Part shown: positions 13,863 through 21,663 of the stretch, one piece after another
How the letters are laid out: every line of letters begins with the position of its first letter
How positions within the stretch are numbered: the first letter of the stretch is position 1
Source of the DNA: JBFWUM01 sp050247255
GTDB lineage: Bacteria > Acidobacteriota > Vicinamibacteria > Vicinamibacterales > UBA2999
NCBI GenBank assembly: GCA_050247255.1
Contig: JBFWUM010000005.1
Coordinates: forward strand, 49,433-113,432
DNA length: 64,000 nt
Direction of reading: 5' to 3'
Translations under genes and position numbers: made by a program
Notes under the pieces: model-generated
Databases searched by the model: none
The model's input: the letters and a program-made list of their open reading frames with translations, nothing else
Told to the model about the DNA's origin: nothing

Positions 13863-16448
13863 TTAGAACCGGAACTGCATGCCCACCTCGACGCGCCGCG
13901 CCTGCCCGGCCGATGTCGGCTGCAGGAAACGCGAGGACAGCATGTTGCCGCTGAAGCTCTGGTAGTTCGTGCGGTTGAGCAGGTTGAAGGCCTGCGCGTA
14001 GAACTCCACGCGGAAGCGCTCGTTGTTCTGTCCGCCCGGGCCGCCGGGGCCGCCAGGCCCGGCGGCGACCGGGCCGCCACCCTGCTGGTTCTGCTGGCCG
14101 CCGGCCCGGTCGCCAAAACCAAAGCCGCGCGTGACGCGCAGGTTCATTTCCACGCGCGCGGCGCCGCGGCCGCTGTTGCGCCCGACGCCGGCCGGCCGAT
14201 CGTTGGTCACGCCGTCGGCGTTGTCGTCGCGCCCGGTCGTGATGTTGAACGGCTGCGCCGACGAGGCCTGCACGTTGAGGTTGGCGCGCACGCCCAGCGC
14301 CAGCGGCACGTTGACCATAGCGTTGAAGCGGTGCCGCACGTCCTGGAACGACGGCCCCCACTCAGCGTCGGGATCAAGGCTGTTGGCGGGCAGCGTCAAC
14401 GCGTTGTCGGCGTGGTTCTTCGCGCTCGTCAACGTGTAGTTCGTGAACATGAACACGTTGTAGCGCGGGATGCGGTAGTTGAGCCCCAGCGTCGCGCGAT
14501 CCAGGTTCGAGCGGCCGGTCGACTCGATTTGCGTAATCGTCCCGACCTCCGGCTGCGGCCGGATGCCGAGCTCGTTGGGCGCGTTGATGTTGCGCGACCG
14601 CATCTGGTTGTAGCCGCGCTGCATCGCGACCGACGCCTGCAGCGTGAGCGTCTGGGTGATCGGCCGCTCGATGCCGATCGATGCCTGGTGCACATACGGC
14701 ATCCGCAGGTCGGGCGCGGCGACGACGCGCCCGCCGCTGAGGAACGTGCCGTCGCTGCCCGGATCGGGGTATCCCGGGTTGAGGATGAGGATGTCGACCT
14801 GATCGACGCCGTTCACGCGCTGCGTCTGGTCGTGCAGATCCGCGTCGTACCAGTCGTAGAAGATGCCGTAGCCGCCGCGCAGCGTCGTCCGCCAGCCGAA
14901 CGGGTTCCACGTGTAGCCGAAGCGCGGCATCGGGTTGAACGCATCGTCGATGTGCGACTGCATTTCGTTGCGCAGACCGACGCTGAGCGACAGGTTGCGG
15001 CTGATCCGGAAGTCGTCCTGCCAGTAGAGGCCGAGCTGGTACTGGCCGAACTCGGTGGCCACCTGGCCGAGGCGCTGGGTGAACGTCGTCGGCGTGCCGG
15101 CGAGGTAGGCGTCGAGGCTGCTGAAGGTGAACGTGCCGAACTGATTGCGGGCGTCCTGCTGGCTGTACTGCCCCCCTTCGAGCCGCATGCCCACGCGCAT
15201 GGCGTGCCGCCTGACGTTGAAGTCGAAGTCGTCCGAGATCTCCCACGTCCGGTTGTGCGTCTGGTTGGCCACGCCGGCGCCGCCGGCGCTGAAGGCATCG
15301 AGCACGACAATCGAGGTCGCCTGCGTGAGCGCGTCGGAGACGCTGCGCGAATTGTCCCACTGCACGCGGAACTCGTTCAGGTTGCGGCCGAGCAGCGTCT
15401 GCACCGACGTGCGGACCTGCTGCTCGTCGCGCGTCCGCGTGAACGCGCGCTCCGGCAGGCTGAACTCGCCGACCCCCTGGTTGCGGTTGACGTTCTCGCT
15501 GTTGCGGAACTCGAACCGCAGGGTGCTGTTGCGCGTCAGCCCGTGATCGAGGCCGACGGTCACGTTGGTCGCTTCGATCGGCCGCCGGATCACGTCGCGC
15601 AGGTAGTCGCCCGGCAGCAGCTCGGCGTAGATGGTGTTGGTGTCGAACGAGCGGTTGCCGTCGACGTTGAAGCGGAGCGACGTCCGGTTGCGCACGAGCG
15701 GCCCGCGCAGGCCGGCGTTGAAGCGGCGGAACTGCTCCGGCGTCTCCTCCTGCGCGAAGGCGTTGCGCGCGTTCATCACGTCGGAGCGCAGCCCGAGGTT
15801 GGCATTGCCGTTCCACTGGGTCAGCCCGGGGCGGGTGATGATCTCCACCTGGACGCGCCCGGCGTCGTGGTTGTCGGCCGAGAACGAGTTGGTGCGGAAG
15901 CGGATCTGCCGGATCTGATCGCGCGCCGGCAGCCGCCCGCCGCGGAAGCCGTCGACCTGGAACACGGCGCCGGCGCCGCCGGTCAACGCCTCGAGCTGCG
16001 CCGCCAGCTCCTCGGGATCGTCCGACAGCTCCGCGATCGCATCCTCCTCGAGCGTCGTCGTCAGCGAGTTACCGCGGCGATCGTCGGTGCCGGCATCGGC
16101 CACGACGATCTCCTCCTGCAGGCCGGCGACGCGCAGGGTGATCGTCTGGTTGTTGGCGCCGCGCCGCAGCGTCACGCTGGTATCCACCGGATCGAAACCG
16201 GGGAACTCCACGTGCAGCTGCACCGCGCCGGTGGCGAGTCCCTGGAGCGTGGCAACGCCCCGCTCGTCGGCGGTGGCGTCGACTGCCGCCGCATTGGCCG
16301 GCGTCACGCGGATGACCGCCGCCGGAATGCCGCCGCCGGTCTGGTCGACGACGATGACCCGCAGCTGCGCCTGCTGCGCCGGGGCCTGGGCCTGCGCCAG
16401 CGGCGCAACGAGCGCCGACGCCGCGAGAAACGCCATCACATGCTTCAT
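13863..16448 (-). CDS. TonB-dependent outer-membrane receptor with carboxypeptidase-regulatory-like N-terminus (Oar-like)
   Basis: 861 residues from the ATG at 16448. Signal peptide (MKHVMAFLAASALVAPLAQAQ), a carboxypeptidase-regulatory/transthyretin-like beta-sandwich (about 28-105; VVDQTGGGIPAAVIRVTPANA, ATLQGLATGAVQLHVEFPGF), a plug domain (VFQVDGFRGGRLPARDQIRQIRF, DAGRVQVEIITRPG) and a long beta-barrel ending in the aromatic residue of VEVGMQFRF, as outer-membrane barrels do. A Gly-rich loop occurs about 80 residues before the end. It starts 4 nt inside the upstream LolA-like gene. Substrate unknown. The pair diverges from a sensor kinase/response regulator operon, which may regulate it. 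Confidence 0.9.
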   Translation of the reverse strand: MKHVMAFLAASALVAPLAQAQAPAQQAQLRVIVVDQTGGGIPAAVIRVTPANAAAVDATADERGVATLQGLATGAVQLHVEFPGFDPVDTSVTLRRGANNQTITLRVAGLQEEIVVADAGTDDRRGNSLTTTLEEDAIAELSDDPEELAAQLEALTGGAGAVFQVDGFRGGRLPARDQIRQIRFRTNSFSADNHDAGRVQVEIITRPGLTQWNGNANLGLRSDVMNARNAFAQEETPEQFRRFNAGLRGPLVRNRTSLRFNVDGNRSFDTNTIYAELLPGDYLRDVIRRPIEATNVTVGLDHGLTRNSTLRFEFRNSENVNRNQGVGEFSLPERAFTRTRDEQQVRTSVQTLLGRNLNEFRVQWDNSRSVSDALTQATSIVVLDAFSAGGAGVANQTHNRTWEISDDFDFNVRRHAMRVGMRLEGGQYSQQDARNQFGTFTFSSLDAYLAGTPTTFTQRLGQVATEFGQYQLGLYWQDDFRISRNLSLSVGLRNEMQSHIDDAFNPMPRFGYTWNPFGWRTTLRGGYGIFYDWYDADLHDQTQRVNGVDQVDILILNPGYPDPGSDGTFLSGGRVVAAPDLRMPYVHQASIGIERPITQTLTLQASVAMQRGYNQMRSRNINAPNELGIRPQPEVGTITQIESTGRSNLDRATLGLNYRIPRYNVFMFTNYTLTSAKNHADNALTLPANSLDPDAEWGPSFQDVRHRFNAMVNVPLALGVRANLNVQASSAQPFNITTGRDDNADGVTNDRPAGVGRNSGRGAARVEMNLRVTRGFGFGDRAGGQQNQQGGGPVAAGPGGPGGPGGQNNERFRVEFYAQAFNLLNRTNYQSFSGNMLSSRFLQPTSAGQARRVEVGMQFRF

Positions 16449-17503
16449 TGTTTTTGCTCGAACGTGTCCGGCCGGAACGTCTGGTTCACGCGGTAGCGAT
16501 CGATCGACCACTCCTCGGTCGTCTGGCCGCCGATGCCGCGGGTGATCGTGTGAGGCAGCTTGATGCCGCCGGTCTCCTTGTAGTCGGCCAGCGTCATGCG
16601 CTGCGTGACCGGCTGCGCTGGTTGCGCGGGCGCAGCCGCCTGCCCGTCGCCCTGTCCGCCCGGCTGGACTCCTCCCTGCGCTCCTCCCTGGCCGCCGCCG
16701 CGACGCCCGCCGCGGCCGCGGCCGGCGGCGGCTGCCTGCCACGTGATCATCAGCGGCATGTGCGAGGCGGCGTCGAGGAACAGCCGCGTCGCCGCCGTGC
16801 CATCCGCCGGACGGAACTCGACGACGTCCGCGGTGCCCTCCGGTGATTCGGCCGTGCCGATCCAGGTGGCCGGCGCGTCGCTCGTCAGCAGCCAGGCAAT
16901 CAGCAGCCGCGACAGTTCGGCCTGGCGCTGCCGGCGCTGCGCGTCGCGCAGCACCTGGGGGTCGACGTTGCCGCGACCCTGACCCTGCTGGGCACCGGGC
17001 TGCGGCGCTGCCCCGCCATCGCCCCCTCCATCGCCGCCGCGCCTGAAGCCGCCGCCGCCGAAGCCGCCGCGACCGCCGCCCCGAAAGCCGCCGCCACCGA
17101 GGCCGCCGCCGCCGAAGCCGCCGGCCAGGCCACCCGTGTTCTCGTCCCACACCGTGCTGCCATTCAGCACCTGCGTCGAGACACTCGCGGGGCCGCCCCC
17201 TGGCTGGCTCGTGTCCTCGACGCGCTTCATCTTGTCCGGCGCCTCGATGAACAGTTCGAGCTCACCCTCGATCTGGTTGTTGCCGGCGCTCCGGCGGAAG
17301 TCGCCGCGCAGTTCGAGGGTCCGGACCGCTCGAAGCTTCTCGTCGCCGCCCAGCGCGCTGCGCGCCTGCGTGAGCAACTCCGCCGCCTTGGCCGGATCCC
17401 CGGCGATGACACCGGGAGGCGCTTGCGCCAGGACCGGCTGGCTCGCGATCAGCACCGCGAGGGCGGACAGGATCGAGACGATGCGGTTTCGCATGCACGT
17501 CAT
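16445..17503 (-). CDS. Periplasmic protein with LolA-like features and glycine-rich region
   Basis: A 352-residue exported protein; ATG at 17503, with a second in-frame ATG 9 nt later. Signal peptide (IVSILSALAVLIASQPVLAQ), helical segment AELLTQARSALGGDEKLRAVRTLELRG, then beta strands in the style of outer-membrane lipoprotein carrier proteins (VEFRPADG, FLDAASHMPLMITW, YKETGGIKLPHTIT). Two low-complexity Gly/Arg-rich blocks (about 125-175 and 255-290) interrupt the fold. No lipobox. Its stop overlaps the TonB-dependent receptor start (ATGA), so the two are co-expressed and may act together at the outer membrane. Confidence 0.7.
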   Translation of the reverse strand: MTCMRNRIVSILSALAVLIASQPVLAQAPPGVIAGDPAKAAELLTQARSALGGDEKLRAVRTLELRGDFRRSAGNNQIEGELELFIEAPDKMKRVEDTSQPGGGPASVSTQVLNGSTVWDENTGGLAGGFGGGGLGGGGFRGGGRGGFGGGGFRRGGDGGGDGGAAPQPGAQQGQGRGNVDPQVLRDAQRRQRQAELSRLLIAWLLTSDAPATWIGTAESPEGTADVVEFRPADGTAATRLFLDAASHMPLMITWQAAAAGRGRGGRRGGGQGGAQGGVQPGGQGDGQAAAPAQPAQPVTQRMTLADYKETGGIKLPHTITRGIGGQTTEEWSIDRYRVNQTFRPDTFEQKQ

Positions 17504-17530
17504 TAGACGTAACCCCGCGCCACGAAGTGA

Positions 17531-17567
17531 TTAAGCCACGGCAAAGAGAATGTTAAGGATGTAAAAC
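17531..17567. promoter_or_regulatory. Possible response-regulator repeats in a divergent promoter region
   Basis: TTAAG occurs at 17531 and 17553 (22 bp apart, two helical turns), and ATGTTAAGG is directly followed by ATGTAAAAC (17550-17567). The 110-bp gap separates the receptor operon from the kinase operon. OmpR-type regulators bind direct repeats, so the adjacent two-component system could act here. The evidence is pattern only. Confidence 0.3.
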
Positions 17568-17613
17568 CTTGCAGATCAGTGCTTTGCGGGAATTTCGGTG
17601 ATACACTCCGCGC

Positions 17614-19419
17614 GTGCGGATGATCCGTCCTTCGGCGCTCGTCGTCGTGACGCTCGCGCTGCTCGTGCTGGTGCCGACGCTCGCCGTCCTGCAGTACCGG
17701 TGGGTGGGGCAGGTCAGCGAGGCCGAGCGCGAGCGGATGCAGACCACGGTCCGTAACGCCGCCATCCAGTTCCGCGAGACGCTCGACGGCGAGATCGCCC
17801 GCGCGGCGATCAACCTGCAGGTCGGCGCCGTCACCGCGCGTGAAGGGTCGTCGGATCGCTACTCCGATCGCCACGACGCGTGGAGCAGCACGGCGGCGCA
17901 CCCGCAGCTGGTGGCAAATATCTACCTGATTGATCCGGAGACGGATACGGGAGACGCCGTGCGGCTGCGCCGCTGGAACACGGCGACCCACGTGTTCGAG
18001 CCGGCTGGCTGGCCGGCGGTGCTGCAGCCCTGGCAGGCCTATTTCCGGCAGGAGCTGGCCGGCCTCCGCGCCGGGCGCGGCTTCGAGCGGCGGATGCCGC
18101 CGCCGGACGTCGACGAATCGATCGTGCTGGTGCCGCTGCGTCCGCCGCCGCAACAGGACGATGATCGCCGCCAGGCGCGCGAGCCGATCTACGGCTTCAC
18201 CGTGCTGCAGCTCGATCTCGACTACATCGGCAACGAGATGCTGCCCGAGCTGGCGCAGCGCTTCTTCCTGGTGAACGACGACAACGGCTATCGCGTCGCG
18301 GTGCGTGCGGCCGACGAGCCGGACACCGTCATCTACCAGTCGCATCCGGGGGCGATGATCGATCCCGTCACCGCCGACGCGGTCGAGCCGCTCTTCGGCA
18401 TTCGCGCGGCCGGGTTCTTCATCGATCGCGGGGTCCGGGCCCGCCGCGGTGCGGTGATCAATGTATTCCGCGGGCGCGACGGCCAGCCGAACGGCCGCTG
18501 GATGCTCGTCGCACAGCACCAGATCGGGTCGCTCGACGCCGCGGTGACCCGCGCGCGCAACCGCAACCTCGGCATCGGCTTCGGCATCCTGCTGCTGCTG
18601 TCGCTGAGCGTCGGCATGCTGGCGCTGTCGTCACGCCGGGCCCAGCGGCTGGCGCGGCAGCAGATGGAATTCGTCGCCGGTGTCTCCCACGAACTGCGCA
18701 CGCCGGTCGCCGTGATCCGCTCGGCGGCCGAGAACCTGTCACACGGCGTCGTCGGCCATCCGGACCGCGTGAAGCAGTACGGGGATGCCATCGGCACCGA
18801 GGCGCGGCGGCTCGGCGAGATGGTCGAAAACGTCATGCAGTACGCCGGGCTCGAATCGGGCCGTGCGCTGGCGGCGCAATCGCCGCTCGCGGTCGATCGG
18901 CTGATCGACGAGGCGCTGCGGGAGGCGGCGCCGGCCATCGCCGCGGCCGGCGTCACGGTGGAGCGGCGGACGGCGCAGGATCTGCCGCTCGTCGGCGGCG
19001 ACGCGAGCGCGCTGCGCTCGGCGCTGCAGAACCTGATTGCCAATGCGGTGAAATACGGCGGCAGCGCCCATTGGGTCGGCGTCCGCGCCGAGGCGGTTCG
19101 CGGCGGCCGCCACGGCCAGGTGCGCATCACCGTCGAAGATCGCGGCGGCGGCATCCCCGCCGCCGACCTGCCGCACATCTTCGAGCCGTTCTACCGCGGC
19201 ACCGATGTCGTGGCGCAGCAGATTCACGGCAACGGGCTTGGTCTCTCCATCGTCAAGCGAATCGTCACCGCCCATGGGGGCGACGTGGCGGTGTCGACGC
19301 GGGCCGGCGAGGGCAGCGCGTTCTCGGTGACCCTGCCGGCGCTCGACCCCGCCGCGGCCGCTGCCGCCGAGGCCGGCGCCTCCGCGTTTGCCGGTCCGGG
19401 GGCGGAAGCGCGATCATGA
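17614..19419 (+). CDS. Transmembrane sensor histidine kinase
   Basis: A 601-residue membrane kinase starting at GTG 17614. TM1 (about 5-25, ALVVVTLALLVLVPTLAVL), a large periplasmic sensor region (about 28-315) with no recognised domain, TM2 (about 318-340, GIGFGILLLLSLSVGMLALSS), HisKA with H359 in FVAGVSHELRTPVAVIRSAAENL, and HATPase_c with NLIANAVKYGG, VEDRGGGIPAADLPHIFEPFYRG and GNGLGLSIVKRIV. It ends in an Ala-rich tail. The cognate regulator follows after 4 nt. The operon is divergent from the TonB-receptor pair, suggesting envelope sensing. Confidence 0.93.
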   Translation: MRMIRPSALVVVTLALLVLVPTLAVLQYRWVGQVSEAERERMQTTVRNAAIQFRETLDGEIARAAINLQVGAVTAREGSSDRYSDRHDAWSSTAAHPQLVANIYLIDPETDTGDAVRLRRWNTATHVFEPAGWPAVLQPWQAYFRQELAGLRAGRGFERRMPPPDVDESIVLVPLRPPPQQDDDRRQAREPIYGFTVLQLDLDYIGNEMLPELAQRFFLVNDDNGYRVAVRAADEPDTVIYQSHPGAMIDPVTADAVEPLFGIRAAGFFIDRGVRARRGAVINVFRGRDGQPNGRWMLVAQHQIGSLDAAVTRARNRNLGIGFGILLLLSLSVGMLALSSRRAQRLARQQMEFVAGVSHELRTPVAVIRSAAENLSHGVVGHPDRVKQYGDAIGTEARRLGEMVENVMQYAGLESGRALAAQSPLAVDRLIDEALREAAPAIAAAGVTVERRTAQDLPLVGGDASALRSALQNLIANAVKYGGSAHWVGVRAEAVRGGRHGQVRITVEDRGGGIPAADLPHIFEPFYRGTDVVAQQIHGNGLGLSIVKRIVTAHGGDVAVSTRAGEGSAFSVTLPALDPAAAAAAEAGASAFAGPGAEARS

Positions 19420-19423
19420 CGCC

Positions 19424-20107
19424 GTGGCTGCCCGCCGACTGCTGCTAATCGAAGACGAGCCCGGCCTGGTCATGACGCTGACCGATCGGCTGACCGCCGA
19501 GGGCTACGAGGTCACCAGCGCCACCGACGCGGCGGCCGCGCAGGCCGCCGCGACCGCCAACGGCTACGACGCGATCATCATGGACGTCATGCTGCCGGGC
19601 GGAAACGGATTCGACCTGACCAAGGCGTTCCGCCAGCAGGGCATCCAGACGCCGATCCTCATGCTCACGGCGCGCGGCCAGGTGGTGGACCGCGTCGTCG
19701 GGCTCAAGCTGGGCGCGGATGACTACCTGGTGAAGCCGTTCGACATGGCGGAGCTGCTGGCGAGGGTCGAGGCGCTGCTGCGGCGCACGCCGCCGGCACC
19801 GGCGGCCGACGTCTACCGCTTCGGCGAGATCACGGTGGACTTCCGCAAGGCCGAAGTCGTGCGCGACGGCCAGCCGATCGAGCTGTCGGCGCGCGAGTTC
19901 AAGCTGCTCAAGTACTTCGTCGAGCACCGCGGCGCGACGCTGTCGCGTGACGAGCTGCTCAACGAGGTCTGGGGCTATAACGCCATGCCGTCGACGCGGA
20001 CCGTCGACGTGCACGTGGCGTGGCTGCGGCAGAAGCTCGAAGACAACGTCCGCCATCCACAGTTCATCCTGACCGTCCACGGCCTCGGCTACAAGTTCGC
20101 GGGCTGA
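19424..20107 (+). CDS. OmpR-family response regulator
   Basis: 227 residues from GTG 19424, which sits 4 nt after the kinase stop. N-terminal receiver (LLLIEDEPGLVMTL, phosphoacceptor D54 in IIMDVMLPGGNGFD, conserved Lys in DDYLVKPFDMAELLARV) and a C-terminal OmpR/PhoB winged helix (about 130-226; IELSAREFKLLKYFVEHRG, DELLNEVWGYNAMPSTRTVDVHVAWLRQKLED, TVHGLGYKFAG). It is the partner of the preceding kinase and a candidate regulator of the divergent receptor operon. Confidence 0.95.
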   Translation: MAARRLLLIEDEPGLVMTLTDRLTAEGYEVTSATDAAAAQAAATANGYDAIIMDVMLPGGNGFDLTKAFRQQGIQTPILMLTARGQVVDRVVGLKLGADDYLVKPFDMAELLARVEALLRRTPPAPAADVYRFGEITVDFRKAEVVRDGQPIELSAREFKLLKYFVEHRGATLSRDELLNEVWGYNAMPSTRTVDVHVAWLRQKLEDNVRHPQFILTVHGLGYKFAG

Positions 20108-20199
20108 GGCTGCCCTCTCCGGGTGACGCCGCCGGGCGCTCGCGCGAAATTTTCAAGGCAAATCGGCCGATCTGCCCGGGCACGCCCCTTGCCCAGCTC

Positions 20200-20235
20200 C
20201 CTCGTAGGCGCCCCTTTACGGGGTGCCTCACGAGG
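20200..20235 (+). promoter_or_regulatory. 5' leader hairpin B (shared core) overlapping the next gene's Shine-Dalgarno
   Basis: The core at 20207-20227 is identical to that at 11998-12018 (arms GGCGCCCC and GGGGTGCC around TTTAC). The outer helix pairs 20200-20205 with 20230-20235, plus A20206 with T20228 and one bulged C. The 3' arm runs into GAGGAG, the Shine-Dalgarno for the ATG at 20244. Outer-stem sequence differs from copy A while pairing is kept, as a structured RNA would show. Confidence 0.55.
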
Positions 20236-20243
20236 AGCAGGTC

Positions 20244-21104
20244 ATGGAGATCACCAGAGGATTGGTCGCAGGTGTCGCGGCGCTGTCGGTGGTTGCCGGC
20301 GCGGGGGCCACGTGGGTGGCGACGCGTGGCGGCGAGCCCCTCAGCGCCGACACCGGCGTCATCGTCGAACCGGTCGCGGCACCGGCGGCCCCGGTTGCGG
20401 CCGCGGCGCCGCGTGCCGAGCGCCCGCGGCGATCCGAGCGGCCGGCGCCGGTGGACGTGGTGCGCGAGGCGCCGCGCCCCGAACCCGTCGTCGACCCTGT
20501 CTTCGATGCCCCGGCCATTGCCCCAATTGTCGAAGTGGCGCCCAGCGTTCCGGCGATGGTCGAGCCTGCTGCGCCACTGTTCGAGGAGGTCGAGATCGCG
20601 GCCGACTCGGTGCTCGGGCTGCAGATTGAGTCATCCGTCAGCAGCGAGGACGCCGCGGTCGAAGACCGGGTCACGGCGCGCGTGACCCGCGACGTCCGCG
20701 CCGGCGACACGGTGGCCATTCCGGCTGGCTCGCGCGCCGAAGGCGAGGTGACGCTCGTCGAGCGCGGCGGCCGGCTGAAGGAGCGGGCGCAGCTGGGGGT
20801 GCGGTTCACCTCGGTGGTCCTTGCCGACGGCACGCGCGTGCCGCTCGAGACGGAGACGGTCTACCGCGAGGGCGACAGGCCGTCGGGCGAGAGCGCGGCG
20901 AAGATCGGCGGCGGCGCCATCGGCGGCGCGATCATCGGCGGCATCCTGGGCGGCGCGAAGGGGGCGATCATCGGCGGCTCAGCGGGAGCCGGCGCCGGCA
21001 CCGCCGCCGTGCTGGCCGGCGGCCGCAACCCGGCTACGCTGCCGTCCGGCACGCCGGTGACCGTGCGTCTGACGCGCCCGGCGTTCGTCACCCTCGAACG
21101 CTAG
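20244..21104 (+). CDS. Membrane-anchored protein with glycine-zipper segment
   Basis: A 286-residue protein of unknown function. N-terminal hydrophobic anchor (about 6-26, GLVAGVAALSVVAGAGATWV), a long Pro/Ala-rich periplasmic linker (about 40-112), a beta-rich domain (about 122-205; SSEDAAVEDRVTARVTRDVRAGDTVAIPAGSRAEGEVTLVE) whose IPAGSRAEGEV stretch recalls the TrbI/VirB10-type barrel edge, then a glycine zipper (about 215-250, GGAIGGAIIGGILGGAKGA) and a short C-terminal strand. It may span the periplasm. The ATG has a good Shine-Dalgarno that is partly held in the leader hairpin. Confidence 0.7.
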   Translation: MEITRGLVAGVAALSVVAGAGATWVATRGGEPLSADTGVIVEPVAAPAAPVAAAAPRAERPRRSERPAPVDVVREAPRPEPVVDPVFDAPAIAPIVEVAPSVPAMVEPAAPLFEEVEIAADSVLGLQIESSVSSEDAAVEDRVTARVTRDVRAGDTVAIPAGSRAEGEVTLVERGGRLKERAQLGVRFTSVVLADGTRVPLETETVYREGDRPSGESAAKIGGGAIGGAIIGGILGGAKGAIIGGSAGAGAGTAAVLAGGRNPATLPSGTPVTVRLTRPAFVTLER

Positions 21105-21137
21105 TCCTGACCCGCTGTTGGGAGTAGGATCGCCGCC

Positions 21138-21662
21138 ATGAGAACACTTGTCGCCTTCATGACAGCGGTCGTCCTCGCCTCGCCAGCGTTCGCCCAGGTC
21201 CAGAAACAGGAGCGCGCCGGCATCCGCAACTTCTCGCGCGTCGACGCCACCGTCTCGTGCGGCGGCGCCGTCGACGCCTCGGCGTATCCCGGGTTGAAGC
21301 AGGACGGGTTCGTCTCCGTCATCAACCTGCGGCTGGCCAGCGAGCCGGGCGCCAACATCGACGAGGCGCGCGCCGCCGCCGCGAGCGCCGGCCTCAACTA
21401 CATCCACCTGCCGTTCAACGTGGCCCAGCCCGACTCTGCGGTCGTCGACCGGTTTCTCGCCGCCGTGTCCACTCCGGCGAACCAGCCGGTCCTGGTCCAC
21501 TGCGGGTCGGCCAACCGGGTCGGCGGCGTCTGGATGATCAAGCGCGTGTTGCAGGACGGCTGGGCGATCGATCGCGCGCGTGCCGAGGCCGAGGCGATCG
21601 GGTTGAACAGCCCCCAGATGGCCGCGTTCGCGCTGGAGTACATCAACACGCACCGCCGCTGA
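21138..21662 (+). CDS. Exported phosphatase-like protein (DUF442/beta-lactamase-hydrolase-like)
   Basis: A 174-residue protein with a signal peptide (MRTLVAFMTAVVLASPAFAQ). The rest has the compact dual-specificity-phosphatase-like fold of the DUF442 group: GLKQDGFVSVINLRLASEPG, GLNYIHLPFN, then the catalytic-type loop VLVHCGSANRVGG with C122 as the candidate nucleophile (CX4R pattern). Homologues are fused to or located near sulfur oxidoreductases, or act as phosphatases; which applies here is unknown. The decarboxylase gene starts 1 nt after its stop. Confidence 0.75.
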   Translation: MRTLVAFMTAVVLASPAFAQVQKQERAGIRNFSRVDATVSCGGAVDASAYPGLKQDGFVSVINLRLASEPGANIDEARAAAASAGLNYIHLPFNVAQPDSAVVDRFLAAVSTPANQPVLVHCGSANRVGGVWMIKRVLQDGWAIDRARAEAEAIGLNSPQMAAFALEYINTHRR

Positions 21663-21663
21663 C

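Noticed and set aside
14331..16496. 721-codon plus-strand frame opposite the TonB receptor
   Set aside because: Antisense artefact of high GC; composition and lack of motifs do not support a protein.
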